DNA from: an uncultured Ezakiella sp.
GTDB lineage: Bacteria > Bacillota > Clostridia > Tissierellales > Peptoniphilaceae
Length of the DNA stretch: 64,000 bases
Assembly (NCBI RefSeq): GCF_943913045.1
Contig: NZ_CALTVH010000001.1
Coordinates: 248,001-312,000, forward strand
Direction: 5' to 3'
How positions within the stretch are numbered: the stretch's first letter is position 1; the number at the start of each line of letters is the position of its first letter. Below the pieces are notes generated by a model, which saw nothing but the letters and a program-made list of their open reading frames with translations, was not told where the DNA came from and did no database searches. Positions 16,683-25,986 of this stretch are shown piece after piece. A program made the translations under genes and the position numbers.

Positions 16683-18369
16683 AACTTTAGTAAAAAAAGA
16701 TTTATATGCCAAGTATAGTGCGCTTTTTCACCCAGGAACTGCTCTTAAAGACAAAAAAGAAAAGAAGAAATTATTTTCTTTAATCTTTTCTTTTTTAATA
16801 ATAGCATTCTACGCAGTCCTGTTACAACAATTTTTATTCAAGCAAGTTGACTCTTTGGTTAAAGCAGGTATGATAAATTTATTTATTGTATCAATAAGTA
16901 CATCTCATATCCTCTTTCTTGTTTTTACTGTCCTTCCATCAATTATGTCAAATCTATATTTTTCAAATGACATAAAAATAATGCAAACGCTGCCAATTAA
17001 AAACAGGACCATTATCATTAGTAAATCTATTTCTATTTTTATAGATAGCCTACTTGTATCCTTGTTTTTAATTATTCCAACTTTTATAAGACTATGCTAT
17101 TTCTCTTCATATAATATAATTATATACCTGACGGTTTTGATCAGTATATTTTTAACAAATATGCTTGTTATATGCTTGTTAACCTTTATTATTATCAAGT
17201 TAATGAAGTATTTAAATAGGATTTCTAATCTAAAAAATATTATGCAGGCCCTGGCTTTGGTATCTGGTCTTGTAATCTACGTATTAATTACTAGGTATAT
17301 CAATACTGCTGATTCCTTAATGACTGTAGTTAAAAATTTTGATAAATCAGTCTTCAGATTTTTACCACATGCATTTTTTATGGTAAAAATATTTACCAAT
17401 AATGTTTTAATCAGCCTCTTATATACTCTTGTATATGCAGGCTTTGTGTTTGCAATAATGTATCTTGTTGGTCGTTTTTCAGAAAAAGCCTTACAAAGAG
17501 GTCTTGAGCTTAACTCCATAACTGGAGCCAGAAAAAAGAAACGTAAAAAAGCTCTAAAAATCAAGAAGAGATCGGTTGTTAGAGAAATCGCAAACAAAGA
17601 ATTTAAAGAGATTTTAAAAACTCCAATATATTTTTTCAATATAATGGCTATAGGAATAATATTTATAATAATATTTTCTATTGGATTTTTAGGTGCTGCA
17701 GCCAAAGATGGCATTAGCCTATCAGGTTTATTTGGAGGCTTAGACTATAATTTTGGAGAGAATATATTGAAAGAGATTTTTTCCTGTATGCTAATTGGAT
17801 TTTTGTATACAACATTTGTCTCTTTAAACTCTTCAACTATAAGTACAATTACCAGAGAGGGTAATAAAATTAATGTGATAAAAACCCTTCCCACCACTGC
17901 CAAAGCCCAAGTTGATGGAAGACTTCTAGCCTCTCTTTGGATAAGTGCCTTTAATGCTTTTTTTGCAATTATTATTGTCATTGCATTAACTATTATTAAA
18001 TCTGGTCTAACAATATCCACTCTGATAATGCCTCTTGCCTTTGCCGGGGGATCATTGATATCATGGTTTTATTTCTCCAATATAGATTTGTATATAGGAA
18101 TTAAGTATCCATGCTTTGACTGGGACTCACCACAAAGAGCTGTCAAAGGTGGGACAAACCCTCTTAAAAGTATGGCTTTTACCTTCGCAAATGCATTAAT
18201 AATATATTTGCTCTTTAAATTTTTTGGAGCTATAGTTGAGGATATATTTAGTCTAATCTTATATGTATCTCTTATATATATGCTCCTATGTTTGATATTT
18301 GGCGGAATAATATATAAAATAAATATCTCTACCTTAGAAGAAAAACTTCCTAAGTACAAGGATGAATAA
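16675..18369 (+). CDS. ABC-2 type transporter permease
   Basis: This 564-aa integral membrane protein has about a dozen hydrophobic segments in two halves, separated by a basic cytoplasmic stretch (about 280-305, GARKKKRKKALKIKKR). The layout fits large two-half ABC-2 permeases of Firmicutes that pair with a single ATPase. It overlaps the ATPase gene and ends before a bidirectional terminator. No substrate-specific motif is recognised. Confidence 0.85.
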   Translation: MIKTLVKKDLYAKYSALFHPGTALKDKKEKKKLFSLIFSFLIIAFYAVLLQQFLFKQVDSLVKAGMINLFIVSISTSHILFLVFTVLPSIMSNLYFSNDIKIMQTLPIKNRTIIISKSISIFIDSLLVSLFLIIPTFIRLCYFSSYNIIIYLTVLISIFLTNMLVICLLTFIIIKLMKYLNRISNLKNIMQALALVSGLVIYVLITRYINTADSLMTVVKNFDKSVFRFLPHAFFMVKIFTNNVLISLLYTLVYAGFVFAIMYLVGRFSEKALQRGLELNSITGARKKKRKKALKIKKRSVVREIANKEFKEILKTPIYFFNIMAIGIIFIIIFSIGFLGAAAKDGISLSGLFGGLDYNFGENILKEIFSCMLIGFLYTTFVSLNSSTISTITREGNKINVIKTLPTTAKAQVDGRLLASLWISAFNAFFAIIIVIALTIIKSGLTISTLIMPLAFAGGSLISWFYFSNIDLYIGIKYPCFDWDSPQRAVKGGTNPLKSMAFTFANALIIYLLFKFFGAIVEDIFSLILYVSLIYMLLCLIFGGIIYKINISTLEEKLPKYKDE

Positions 18370-18384
18370 ATTCTATAAATATAA

Positions 18385-18422
18385 AAAATAGGCTTTAGCT
18401 TTTAAAAGCTAAGGCCTATTTT
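18385..18422. terminator. Bidirectional terminator between the ABC exporter and purDL
   Basis: A long inverted repeat with a GCTTTTAAAAGC core and AATAGG/CCTATT outer arms is flanked by A-run and T-run. It lies between two convergent genes (stops at 18369 and 18434) and can serve both. Confidence 0.9.
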
Positions 18423-18433
18423 ATTTGTTTATT

Positions 18434-21400
18434 TTATTTGAAATATTCTACTCCGGCCTTGAATAAGTTCATGTATTCAATGTCTGGAATATTTTTATAA
18501 GTGTCTTCACTAACTCTTTCTGAGTGGCCCATCTTTCCAAGTATCTTGCCACTTGGATCCATAATAGACTCAATACCATGTGAGCTTCCGTTTGGATTTA
18601 TTACATATTTAAAAGCAACTTGGTCTTTTTCTACAAGATCTTTGTACATTTCATCTGAACAATAGAATCTGCCTTCTCCATGTGAGATAGGAACCCTATA
18701 TTCTTTGTTTTCAATATACTTTAACCAAGGTGAATTTAAGGTTTGTGGCTTAGTTGGAATTATTCTTGAGATGTGGCGACCAATAGTATTAAATGTAAGT
18801 GTTGCATCGTCTTCACTTAAATTTTTAATTTGGCCAAATGGTAGGAGCCCTGTTTTAATTAGAGCTTGGAAACCATTACATACACCTAGGACTAATCCAT
18901 CATTACCTTCTTCAGATACGAGGTGTTCAATTGCTTCTTTAACATCCTTATTTCTAAGAACGTTTGCAATAAACTTTGCACTTCCATCTGGTTCGTCACT
19001 CATTGAGAAACCACCTGGTATAAATAATATTTGCGCATTGTTAATAGCAAGGGCGAACTCTTTGATAGATGATTCCAATAATTCAGGAGTTAAGTTTTTG
19101 ATTAAAACTTCTTGAACATAAGCACCTTCCTTTTCAAAGGCAAGTCTTGAATCAAATTCACTATTTGTTCCTTCAAAAACTGGAATTACAACGCGAACTT
19201 TTTCAACAGGCTTATATGACTTCATCCTTCTATTTTTTTGTTCATGGAAATAAAGATCCTTAGTTTCTTGGTCTTTATTTGTACCGTAAATTTCATTTAA
19301 GCCATTTACAAAAGCTTTTTTAATATCTTCGTAGGCAAGCTTTTCGTCGTTTACGATAAAGTCTTCTGTGCCAGATTTGCCAATTTCTCTTACCCCATAA
19401 AAGTCTTCATCATATTCAACAATAACTGTTAGAGGGGTCTTTTTATATTGGTCATTATCTGTAAGCTTTACATCTATGCATACATCATTTCCAACGCACA
19501 TTTTTATCAAAGCTTCAAGTACGCTCGCATTATCACAAACAAATGAAGTTTTGATATTTTTCTTTTGAATTTGTTCTTCAATGATGGCAAGCTTGTCTAA
19601 AATTTCCTTATCTTCTGCTAATCCAAATTCATCTGTGTCTATTTCAATTAAGCCAATTTTGTGGCCACCCTTCATTTCAGAAGTTGTCACATAATTCTTG
19701 TCCCCATAGCCAACTGCAAAGGAAATTAATGTTGGTGGTACATTTAAATCTTCAAAAGTTCCGCTCATTGAATCCTTGCCGCCAATTGGTGGTGTGCTTA
19801 CAATTGAGCTTGCCTTTAATGCACCAAGCAAGGCTATAAATGGTTTTTGCCAGGTTTTTGGATTGTCACCCATCTTTTCAAAGTATTCTTGATAAGAGGT
19901 TCTAATTGTTGCTAGAGGTGCCCCTGATGCAACTAACTTAAATACTGAAAGAAGAACTGAATAGTAGCTTCCAACAAATGGATCTTCAGCTGACAAATAA
20001 GGAATATAACCATAGCTCATATAGGTTGTGGTCCTTGTAAGGTCAGTCTTTGAAGGAATTTTTGCAGCCATTGCATTGATAGGCGTCAATTCATTTTTAC
20101 CACCAAGAGGTGCATTAATAGTTGCCCTGCCAACCGAGAAGTCAAAGTTTTCAAGCAAATTCTTTCTTGAAGCTTGGTCAAGACCAGCTATTCTCTTTTC
20201 AATTTCTTCTGTATGCTTTTCCTTAAAGAAATTAATCTCATTAAGACCTTCAACAGTAACATCTTGAGTTTTTTCAGCACCTGTTGAATTCAAGAACTCA
20301 CGTGATAGATCTACAACAATATCATCATTATAGAACATTTTCATTCTGCCAGTATCTACAACATCTGCAACATGAGTAGCTTCTAGATTTTCTTCTTCGG
20401 CATATTTTAGGAACTCATTTAAGTCTTTGGACCTAATTACAACAGCCATTCTTTCTTGAGATTCTGAAATTGCAATTTCTCTTGGTGTAAGTCCCTTGTA
20501 TTTTAAAGGAACTCTATCCAAATAAATATCAAGTGAATCAGCTAATTCTCCAATAGCAACACTGACTCCGCCAGCACCAAAGTCATTGCACTTCTTAATC
20601 ATTGATGTAACTTCTGGGCGTCTAAATAATCTTTGGATTTTTCTTTCTGTTGGTGCATGGCCCTTTTGAACTTCTGCACCAGATTTTTTTACACTGGATT
20701 CATCATGTGATTTGGAAGAACCTGTTGCCCCACCTACACCATCACGACCTGTGCGTCCACCCAATAATACAATTACATCACCTGGCTCAGGATTTTCTCT
20801 TTTTACATATTTTCTTGGAGCAGCGCCTACTACGGCTCCTACTTCCATTCTCTTGGCCTTAAAGCCAGGGTGGAATAATTCTTCTACATATCCAGTAGCT
20901 AAACCAATTTGATTGCCGTAGGATGAATAGCCCTTGGCTGCATCACGGACAATTTTCTTTTGAGTTAATTTTCCTTTTAGTTCATAATCATTAATTGGAT
21001 CTGCAGCCCCTGTAATTCTCATAGCTTGATATACATAGCCCCTGCCTGATAGCGGATCTCTGATGGCTCCACCTAAGCAAGTTTGAGCACCACCAAAAGG
21101 TTCTATCTCTGTAGGATGGTTGTGGGTTTCGTTTTTAAAGAAGAATAGATACTCTTCTTTTTCACCATCGACATCAGCATCAATTATAAGTGTACAAGCA
21201 TTAATTTCATCACTTACTTCGACATCATCAAGCTTACCAAAATGTCTCATATATCTAGAATGAATTGTGCCCAAATCCATCAATGAAACTGCTTTCGTTC
21301 TATTAATTTCTTCTCTCTTGGCTAAATATTTTTCAAAAGCTTCTTTAAGAGCCTTGTCACGCTTTGAGTTTTCGCTTTCAAATTTAATATTTGTAAGGGC

Positions 21401-23350
21401 AGTATTAAAAGTTGTGTGCCTACAATGGTCAGACCAGTAAGTATCTATCATTGAAAGCTCAACATCATTTATGTCCCTGCCTTCTTTTTTGAAGTAGTCT
21501 TGAATAATTTTCAAGTCTTCTAAGTCCATGGCCAGGCCTTGGCTCTTATAAAATTCAGCTAGCTCTTTGTCACCAAAGTCTTTAAAGCCTTCATAAACTA
21601 CAACAGTTTTATCAGCTTTCCCTGTGTCTTTAATCGATGATGGGATTTCTAAAAGTTTTCCTTCTTCCTCGTCCACAGGATTTATTAAAACTTTTTTAAT
21701 CTTATCCATATCCAACTTGTCGACACCTTCAAAGGAAATAACTTCAGCAACAAGAGCAGCAACACTTGCTCCCGGTATAACGCTTTTTATAGTATCGATT
21801 AAGCCGCGTTCTCTTTGATCAAATTGTCCAGCCTTATATTGTCTTACAAGAACATCTTTAAAAGATTTTTGCAAGCTTAGAGCATCATCTCCAACATAAA
21901 TATCATCTACTGGAGGTTCTCTTAAAATAGTATCCTTAATTAAATCTATTTCTTTATTGGTTAGGCCTTCAATATCGTATCTCTTGTACAGCTTGCATCT
22001 TGATGGATTAATACCATGTTCTTTGAGCTGATTAAGTACTGACTCTGAAAAAATATCAAACTCATCTTTCTTGTTTACATAAATTCTCTTTACATTTGGA
22101 GCTATATCTTTTCTGTAATACATATCCTTAAATTCAATCCTTTCAATTTCCCTATAAACAATTCTCTCAGCTTCTTCCATTGATTTGTCGGCAGCTGCAA
22201 TGCTAAGTACCCTACCGCCATTTGTCAGGAGTTTTCCATCCTCAGATTTTACACCAGCGTAAAATACTTCTACATCATGGAGCTTGTCAAGTCCCTTGAT
22301 CTCATAACCTTTTTCATAGGCTCCTGGGTAGCCACCACTTGCTGCCACAACATTTACAATATTTTTATCATTAATCTTAATGTAGCACTCGCTAAGCTCT
22401 CTCTTGCTAGTGGCCATCATAAGGTTTAACAAATCGCTTTCAAGGGCCATAAGTGCAACCTGAGTTTCTGGATCTCCAAACCTGGTATTAATTTCAAGAA
22501 CTTTTGGCCCTTCTTTAGTTATCATTAATCCAAAGAAAACAATTCCCCTGTAATCGATTTTATTTATTTTAATAGCCTCTATAAAGGGGTCTATAATTTG
22601 GTCTTTTATTTCATCCCTATACAACAAAGCTTCCATATCAGGAGTAAAGGTTCCCATTCCCCCAGTATTAGGTCCAACATTACCTTCATAGATTGTCTTG
22701 TGATCTCTAACTGGATTGAATAATTTAAAAGATTCTCCATCAAAAAATCCCATAAGTGAAGTTTCAAAACCTTCTAAGTATTCTTCAACGAGCAAGACTT
22801 GGTCGCCAAAAATTTTGTTTTCCAAAACATTTTTTGCGCCGTTTTCAATATCCACATCATCTGATACAATCAAGACGCCTTTGCCTGCCGCCAATCCATC
22901 CGCTTTTAAAACAACCAGACTTTGTTCAGACTCATCTCTGAGTTCTTTTGCATATTTAATAGCTGCATTTGCATCTTTAAAGGCTTTGTATTTTGCTGTT
23001 GGAATATTTTTGCTTGCCAATATAGTTTTACAAAATTCCTTTGACCCTTCAATTTGTGAAGCCTCTTTTGAAGGAGCAAATATTAATTTTCCTGCCCGTT
23101 CAAATACATCTGCAATGCCTTCAACAAGTGGCGCTTCTGGACCAACAATCGTGTAATCAATATTTTCTTCTTGGCTAAATACAAGCAAGCTTGCAATCTC
23201 ATTATCAGGAATGCTTACATTTTTGCCAATTAATTCAGTTCCAGCGTTGCCCGGAGCAAAAAACAGCTCGACTTCCGAACCCCTTTGATCATAAATCTTT
23301 TTACCTATCGCGTACTCTCTTGCACCGCTACCAACAATTAATATTTTCAT
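18434..23350 (-). CDS. PurD-PurL fusion: GAR synthetase + FGAM synthase
   Basis: One uninterrupted 1638-aa frame carries two purine-biosynthesis enzymes. Residues 1-416 are phosphoribosylamine-glycine ligase: ATP-grasp with VLKADGLAAGKG near 147-158 and NTRFGDPE near 288-295. Residues from about 419 are a full single-chain, clostridial-type FGAM synthase, with SDHCRHTTF, ETHNHPTEIEPFGGA, GGKDSMSGT, and a C-terminal glutaminase with nucleophile Cys in GVCNGFQ. The junction (DNA near 22.1 kb) has essentially no linker and no ATG. The PurD start motif reads GSGAREYA where GSGGREHA is usual. The start overlaps the trpS stop by 1 nt (TAATG). The steps joined are 2 and 4 of the pathway; step 3 (PurN) is not in the window. 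Confidence 0.93.
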   Translation of the reverse strand: MKILIVGSGAREYAIGKKIYDQRGSEVELFFAPGNAGTELIGKNVSIPDNEIASLLVFSQEENIDYTIVGPEAPLVEGIADVFERAGKLIFAPSKEASQIEGSKEFCKTILASKNIPTAKYKAFKDANAAIKYAKELRDESEQSLVVLKADGLAAGKGVLIVSDDVDIENGAKNVLENKIFGDQVLLVEEYLEGFETSLMGFFDGESFKLFNPVRDHKTIYEGNVGPNTGGMGTFTPDMEALLYRDEIKDQIIDPFIEAIKINKIDYRGIVFFGLMITKEGPKVLEINTRFGDPETQVALMALESDLLNLMMATSKRELSECYIKINDKNIVNVVAASGGYPGAYEKGYEIKGLDKLHDVEVFYAGVKSEDGKLLTNGGRVLSIAAADKSMEEAERIVYREIERIEFKDMYYRKDIAPNVKRIYVNKKDEFDIFSESVLNQLKEHGINPSRCKLYKRYDIEGLTNKEIDLIKDTILREPPVDDIYVGDDALSLQKSFKDVLVRQYKAGQFDQRERGLIDTIKSVIPGASVAALVAEVISFEGVDKLDMDKIKKVLINPVDEEEGKLLEIPSSIKDTGKADKTVVVYEGFKDFGDKELAEFYKSQGLAMDLEDLKIIQDYFKKEGRDINDVELSMIDTYWSDHCRHTTFNTALTNIKFESENSKRDKALKEAFEKYLAKREEINRTKAVSLMDLGTIHSRYMRHFGKLDDVEVSDEINACTLIIDADVDGEKEEYLFFFKNETHNHPTEIEPFGGAQTCLGGAIRDPLSGRGYVYQAMRITGAADPINDYELKGKLTQKKIVRDAAKGYSSYGNQIGLATGYVEELFHPGFKAKRMEVGAVVGAAPRKYVKRENPEPGDVIVLLGGRTGRDGVGGATGSSKSHDESSVKKSGAEVQKGHAPTERKIQRLFRRPEVTSMIKKCNDFGAGGVSVAIGELADSLDIYLDRVPLKYKGLTPREIAISESQERMAVVIRSKDLNEFLKYAEEENLEATHVADVVDTGRMKMFYNDDIVVDLSREFLNSTGAEKTQDVTVEGLNEINFFKEKHTEEIEKRIAGLDQASRKNLLENFDFSVGRATINAPLGGKNELTPINAMAAKIPSKTDLTRTTTYMSYGYIPYLSAEDPFVGSYYSVLLSVFKLVASGAPLATIRTSYQEYFEKMGDNPKTWQKPFIALLGALKASSIVSTPPIGGKDSMSGTFEDLNVPPTLISFAVGYGDKNYVTTSEMKGGHKIGLIEIDTDEFGLAEDKEILDKLAIIEEQIQKKNIKTSFVCDNASVLEALIKMCVGNDVCIDVKLTDNDQYKKTPLTVIVEYDEDFYGVREIGKSGTEDFIVNDEKLAYEDIKKAFVNGLNEIYGTNKDQETKDLYFHEQKNRRMKSYKPVEKVRVVIPVFEGTNSEFDSRLAFEKEGAYVQEVLIKNLTPELLESSIKEFALAINNAQILFIPGGFSMSDEPDGSAKFIANVLRNKDVKEAIEHLVSEEGNDGLVLGVCNGFQALIKTGLLPFGQIKNLSEDDATLTFNTIGRHISRIIPTKPQTLNSPWLKYIENKEYRVPISHGEGRFYCSDEMYKDLVEKDQVAFKYVINPNGSSHGIESIMDPSGKILGKMGHSERVSEDTYKNIPDIEYMNLFKAGVEYFK

Positions 23351-24339
23351 TAGACCCTCCTAACAAAGCCCACTTTATCGTAGACTCTTTCCAAGGTTTC
23401 TGACGCAATTTCCTTAGCTTGAATTGCTCCTTCTTTAATAATTTTATCAATATAAGATTGATCGCTTAAATACTTTTCAGTATTTTCTCTAATTGGTTTT
23501 AAAACAGTGTTCACAGCTTCAAAAGTTTGATTTTTTAATTCTCCATAACCCTTGCCTTCAAATTTATTTAAAATTTCTTCTATGCTCTCATCTGTAAAGG
23601 CTTGATAAATATCGATTAGATTTTTAACTCCAGGCTGGTCATCAGTATAGTTTATTTCACCAACTGAATCTGTAACAGCCCTGCCCAATTTTTTCTTAAG
23701 AGTTTTTTCATCTTCTAAAAGTAAAATATATGCATTTTCATTAGGATCAGATTTGCTCATTTTCACCATAGGATCTTGTAGAGATTTAATCCTAGCCCCT
23801 GTTTTTGAAATAAGTGGGTCAGGCATAACAAAAGTATCTCCATAAGCTGAATTAAACCTTTCTGCTATATCCCTTGTGATTTCAACGTGTTGCTTTTGGT
23901 CATCCCCTACAGGAACAAAATCTGTATTGTAAAGCAAGATATCGGCCGCCATTAAAACTGGATAACAAAAGAGTCCTGCATTAGCGCCTTCTTCGTTACC
24001 TTTAATTTTAGATTTAAATTGATGCATTCTTTTTAATTGACCTATACTTGTATAGGTATCCAAGACCCAAGCAAGCTCAGCATGCTCACTAACATGTGAG
24101 TTTATATACATAATGCTTTTTTCTGGGTCAATACCACAAGCCAAGTAAACTGCAATTAGCATTCTAGAACGCTCTCTTAAATTCTTTGGATCTTGTCTAA
24201 CTGTAATTGCATGCATATCAGCAACAGAGAATAAACATTTATATCCATCTTGTAGTTTTGGCCATTGTTTAAGTGCCCCTATATAATTACCAATTGTTAA
24301 AAGTCCTGATGGCTGTATAGCACTATAAACTGTTTTCAT
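23350..24339 (-). CDS. trpS: Tryptophanyl-tRNA synthetase
   Basis: This 329-aa class I synthetase charges tRNA-Trp. The HIGH-equivalent is PSGLLTIGNY (10-19) and the KMSKS loop is at 193-197; GDDQKQHVE is the Trp/AMP pocket segment. The length is typical of bacterial TrpRS. No T-box leader is present: only 8 nt separate it from the metallopeptidase gene, and nothing like a T-box is seen further up. It shares the transcript with purDL, with a 1-nt stop/start overlap. Confidence 0.96.
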   Translation of the reverse strand: MKTVYSAIQPSGLLTIGNYIGALKQWPKLQDGYKCLFSVADMHAITVRQDPKNLRERSRMLIAVYLACGIDPEKSIMYINSHVSEHAELAWVLDTYTSIGQLKRMHQFKSKIKGNEEGANAGLFCYPVLMAADILLYNTDFVPVGDDQKQHVEITRDIAERFNSAYGDTFVMPDPLISKTGARIKSLQDPMVKMSKSDPNENAYILLLEDEKTLKKKLGRAVTDSVGEINYTDDQPGVKNLIDIYQAFTDESIEEILNKFEGKGYGELKNQTFEAVNTVLKPIRENTEKYLSDQSYIDKIIKEGAIQAKEIASETLERVYDKVGFVRRV

Positions 24340-24347
24340 TTTCCCTC

Positions 24348-25211
24348 CTATAAATCGTCATATTTATATTTAAAAGTATCAAATTCGTCAAAATTGCCCG
24401 TGTTATAACCCTTCATAAACCATCGCGAACGCATGTCTGCTGTCCCGTGGGTAAAAGCATCTGGAACAACTGCTCCTTGATACCTCTTTTGTAGTATATC
24501 ATCACCTACTGACTCTGCAGCTCTAATTGCATCGTCAATATCATCTATATCCAAATAACCCTTGTCTTCAATTCTGCTGGCAAATACTCCTGCAAGATAG
24601 TCAGCTTGAAGTTCTATTCTTACAGATATTTTATTGTATTCTTTTTCGCTAAGTTGCTTGCGAAGTTGTTGCTTTTCACCTAGGATTCCTAGTTCATCTT
24701 GGACATGGTGGCCAACCTCATGAGCAAGCACATAAGCAATTGCAAATTCACCCTTAGCTCCAAATTCATTTTTAAGTTGATCGAAAAAAGCTAGGTCCAT
24801 ATATATTTTCTTATCTAAAGGACAGTAAAAAGGTCCCATAGCAGCTTGAGCAGTACCGCAAGCAGAATTAACTGAACCGTGGAATACAACTAAATTTGTA
24901 GTTTTGTATTCTAGATTATATTCTTTAAAAACTTCTGCCCAAACATCCTCTGTATCTTTCAGAACAACGCTTAAAAATTCCATTTTTTCTTTATCTGACT
25001 CAGTTTCAACATAGCTAGGTCCCGTTTGGGTCCTATTAGTTGCCATCGGAATTAGATTTAGAGGATTACCACCCATAATTAAATAAATAATTGCAAATAT
25101 AATTAGGCCTCCACCGCCCAACTTAAATCCTGGGCCACCACGTCTGCCACCGCCACTGTTAAATCTTCTGTCTTCAACATTGGAACTACCTTGCCTTCCC
25201 TGCCATTTCAT
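24348..25211 (-). CDS. Neutral zinc metallopeptidase (YpfJ family)
   Basis: This 287-aa protein has a short Gly/Arg-rich cytoplasmic N-terminus (1-34), one membrane segment (about 36-47, LIIFAIIYLIMG) and an extracytoplasmic domain with zinc motif HEVGHH (164-169) plus a downstream Glu-containing helix (ELQADYLAGVF). This is the PF04228 'putative neutral zinc metallopeptidase' architecture. Its physiological substrate is not known. It is the first full-size gene upstream of trpS-purDL. The ATG has AGGTGA about 6 nt upstream. Confidence 0.9.
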   Translation of the reverse strand: MKWQGRQGSSNVEDRRFNSGGGRRGGPGFKLGGGGLIIFAIIYLIMGGNPLNLIPMATNRTQTGPSYVETESDKEKMEFLSVVLKDTEDVWAEVFKEYNLEYKTTNLVVFHGSVNSACGTAQAAMGPFYCPLDKKIYMDLAFFDQLKNEFGAKGEFAIAYVLAHEVGHHVQDELGILGEKQQLRKQLSEKEYNKISVRIELQADYLAGVFASRIEDKGYLDIDDIDDAIRAAESVGDDILQKRYQGAVVPDAFTHGTADMRSRWFMKGYNTGNFDEFDTFKYKYDDL

Positions 25212-25285
25212 AATTAGTCACCTGACCTTTCTAAAATTTCAATAAAAAATTTTCAAATTAGTAAAATTTAAAACCATATAAAAAT

Positions 25286-25344
25286 AACCAGATAAATTAA
25301 GCGAAACTTTTAAATCTAAAAATACCGCTTGATTTAATCTGGTT
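25286..25344 (-). terminator. Large hairpin inside/after the 42-aa ORF
   Basis: The arms at 25286-25303 and 25326-25344 form an 18-bp near-perfect stem (one bulge, one mismatch) around a 22-nt loop. On the minus strand it is followed by a T-rich TTATTTTTAT, so it could be a terminator or attenuator ahead of the metallopeptidase-trpS-purDL genes. Confidence 0.6.
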
Positions 25345-25425
25345 TGATGGTAAATATAACAGAAAATAAAACAGAAAAAATGTCTCAAATACATATTTAC
25401 TAACAGATGCAAAGACCATTCCCAT
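25297..25425 (-). CDS. Small hydrophobic protein or leader ORF (42 aa)
   Basis: ATG at 25423-25425 opens a 42-codon frame starting MGMVFASVSKYVF and ending KSFA, with TAA at 25297-25299. An AGGAGG lies 7 nt upstream, and a TTGAAT-17-TATTAT promoter ends 20 nt upstream. Residues about 5-26 are strongly hydrophobic and aromatic, consistent with one membrane segment. The coding region runs through the 5' arm and loop of a long hairpin and stops within its 3' arm, so translation and hairpin formation should exclude each other. It may be a real small membrane protein or a leader peptide; no family recognised. Confidence 0.5.
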   Translation of the reverse strand: MGMVFASVSKYVFETFFLFYFLLYLPSNQIKSSGIFRFKSFA

Positions 25426-25445
25426 TTCATTCCCTCCTACCATAT

Positions 25446-25474
25446 ATAATAGCATTAAAAGGGTTTGAATTCAA
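25446..25474 (-). promoter_or_regulatory. Promoter of the 42-aa ORF/metallopeptidase unit
   Basis: On the minus strand TTGAAT (25474-25469), 17 nt, TATTAT (25451-25446). Predicted start of transcription is near 25439, directly in front of AGGAGG. It lies just after the CYTH gene stop. Confidence 0.7.
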
Positions 25475-25479
25475 GCACT

Positions 25480-25986
25480 TTAAAGCTCATTAATTAATTC
25501 TCCTATGGACTTTGTACTTATATTTTCCTTCGGAATATTTAATCTAGTTAATATATTGTCCAAGTCCTCTTGACTAGCCGCTTCTATTTCAAGATAAGGA
25601 TAAGGATAAACGTCTTTATCCCATAGATCAATATCAAAAACAAAGCTGTCTAACAAGTACTTATAACGAGTCTTTTTTTGTAGAGAATAACTCATACCAA
25701 TCTCGTCCATAATCTTTAAAAAAGTATTTGGATCTTTGATTTTTGTTGTAAGTTCTGAATTAGTCCGTGCGCCTTCTGAAGCTAAGCGTTTTTTAAAAGT
25801 AAACTCAGAATACTTATCAGTAACTCTTAATCTTAAATATGAGTCCTCTTTTACTTTTGGAGTTTCAAAACGATAATTACTTTGCTCTTCCACCCCTTGA
25901 AATTCAGCCCCAAGCCCTTCAACCATGTTTTTTAACTCATCAAGGCTATAGCCCAAAACTTTGATTTCAATTTCTTTTTCTATCAT
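25480..25986 (-). CDS. CYTH domain protein (triphosphate tunnel metalloenzyme)
   Basis: This 168-aa protein has the signature ExExK at E5-I-E7-I-K9 and the charged beta strands (YLRLRV, FTFKKRL, KTRYKY, FDIDLWD, YLEIEA) that line the triphosphate tunnel. Family members act as class IV adenylate cyclases, thiamine triphosphatases or tripolyphosphatases; the short form here cannot be assigned further. It overlaps the nagB stop by 4 nt, so it is the last gene of the phosphoesterase-nagB-CYTH unit. Confidence 0.85.
   Translation of the reverse strand: MIEKEIEIKVLGYSLDELKNMVEGLGAEFQGVEEQSNYRFETPKVKEDSYLRLRVTDKYSEFTFKKRLASEGARTNSELTTKIKDPNTFLKIMDEIGMSYSLQKKTRYKYLLDSFVFDIDLWDKDVYPYPYLEIEAASQEDLDNILTRLNIPKENISTKSIGELINEL

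Noticed and set aside
25239..25430. 63-aa minus-strand frame starting MKWEWS upstream of trpS, tempting as a Trp-codon leader peptide
   Set aside because: Its ATG is only 2 nt from the AGGAGGG site, whereas the other frame's ATG has ideal spacing. TrpS in Firmicutes is normally T-box controlled, and only two Trp codons are present.
25212..25480. T-box riboswitch upstream of the trpS unit
   Set aside because: No T-box GGTGGNACCGCG-like sequence or specifier hairpin could be found; only the long A+T-rich hairpin is present.
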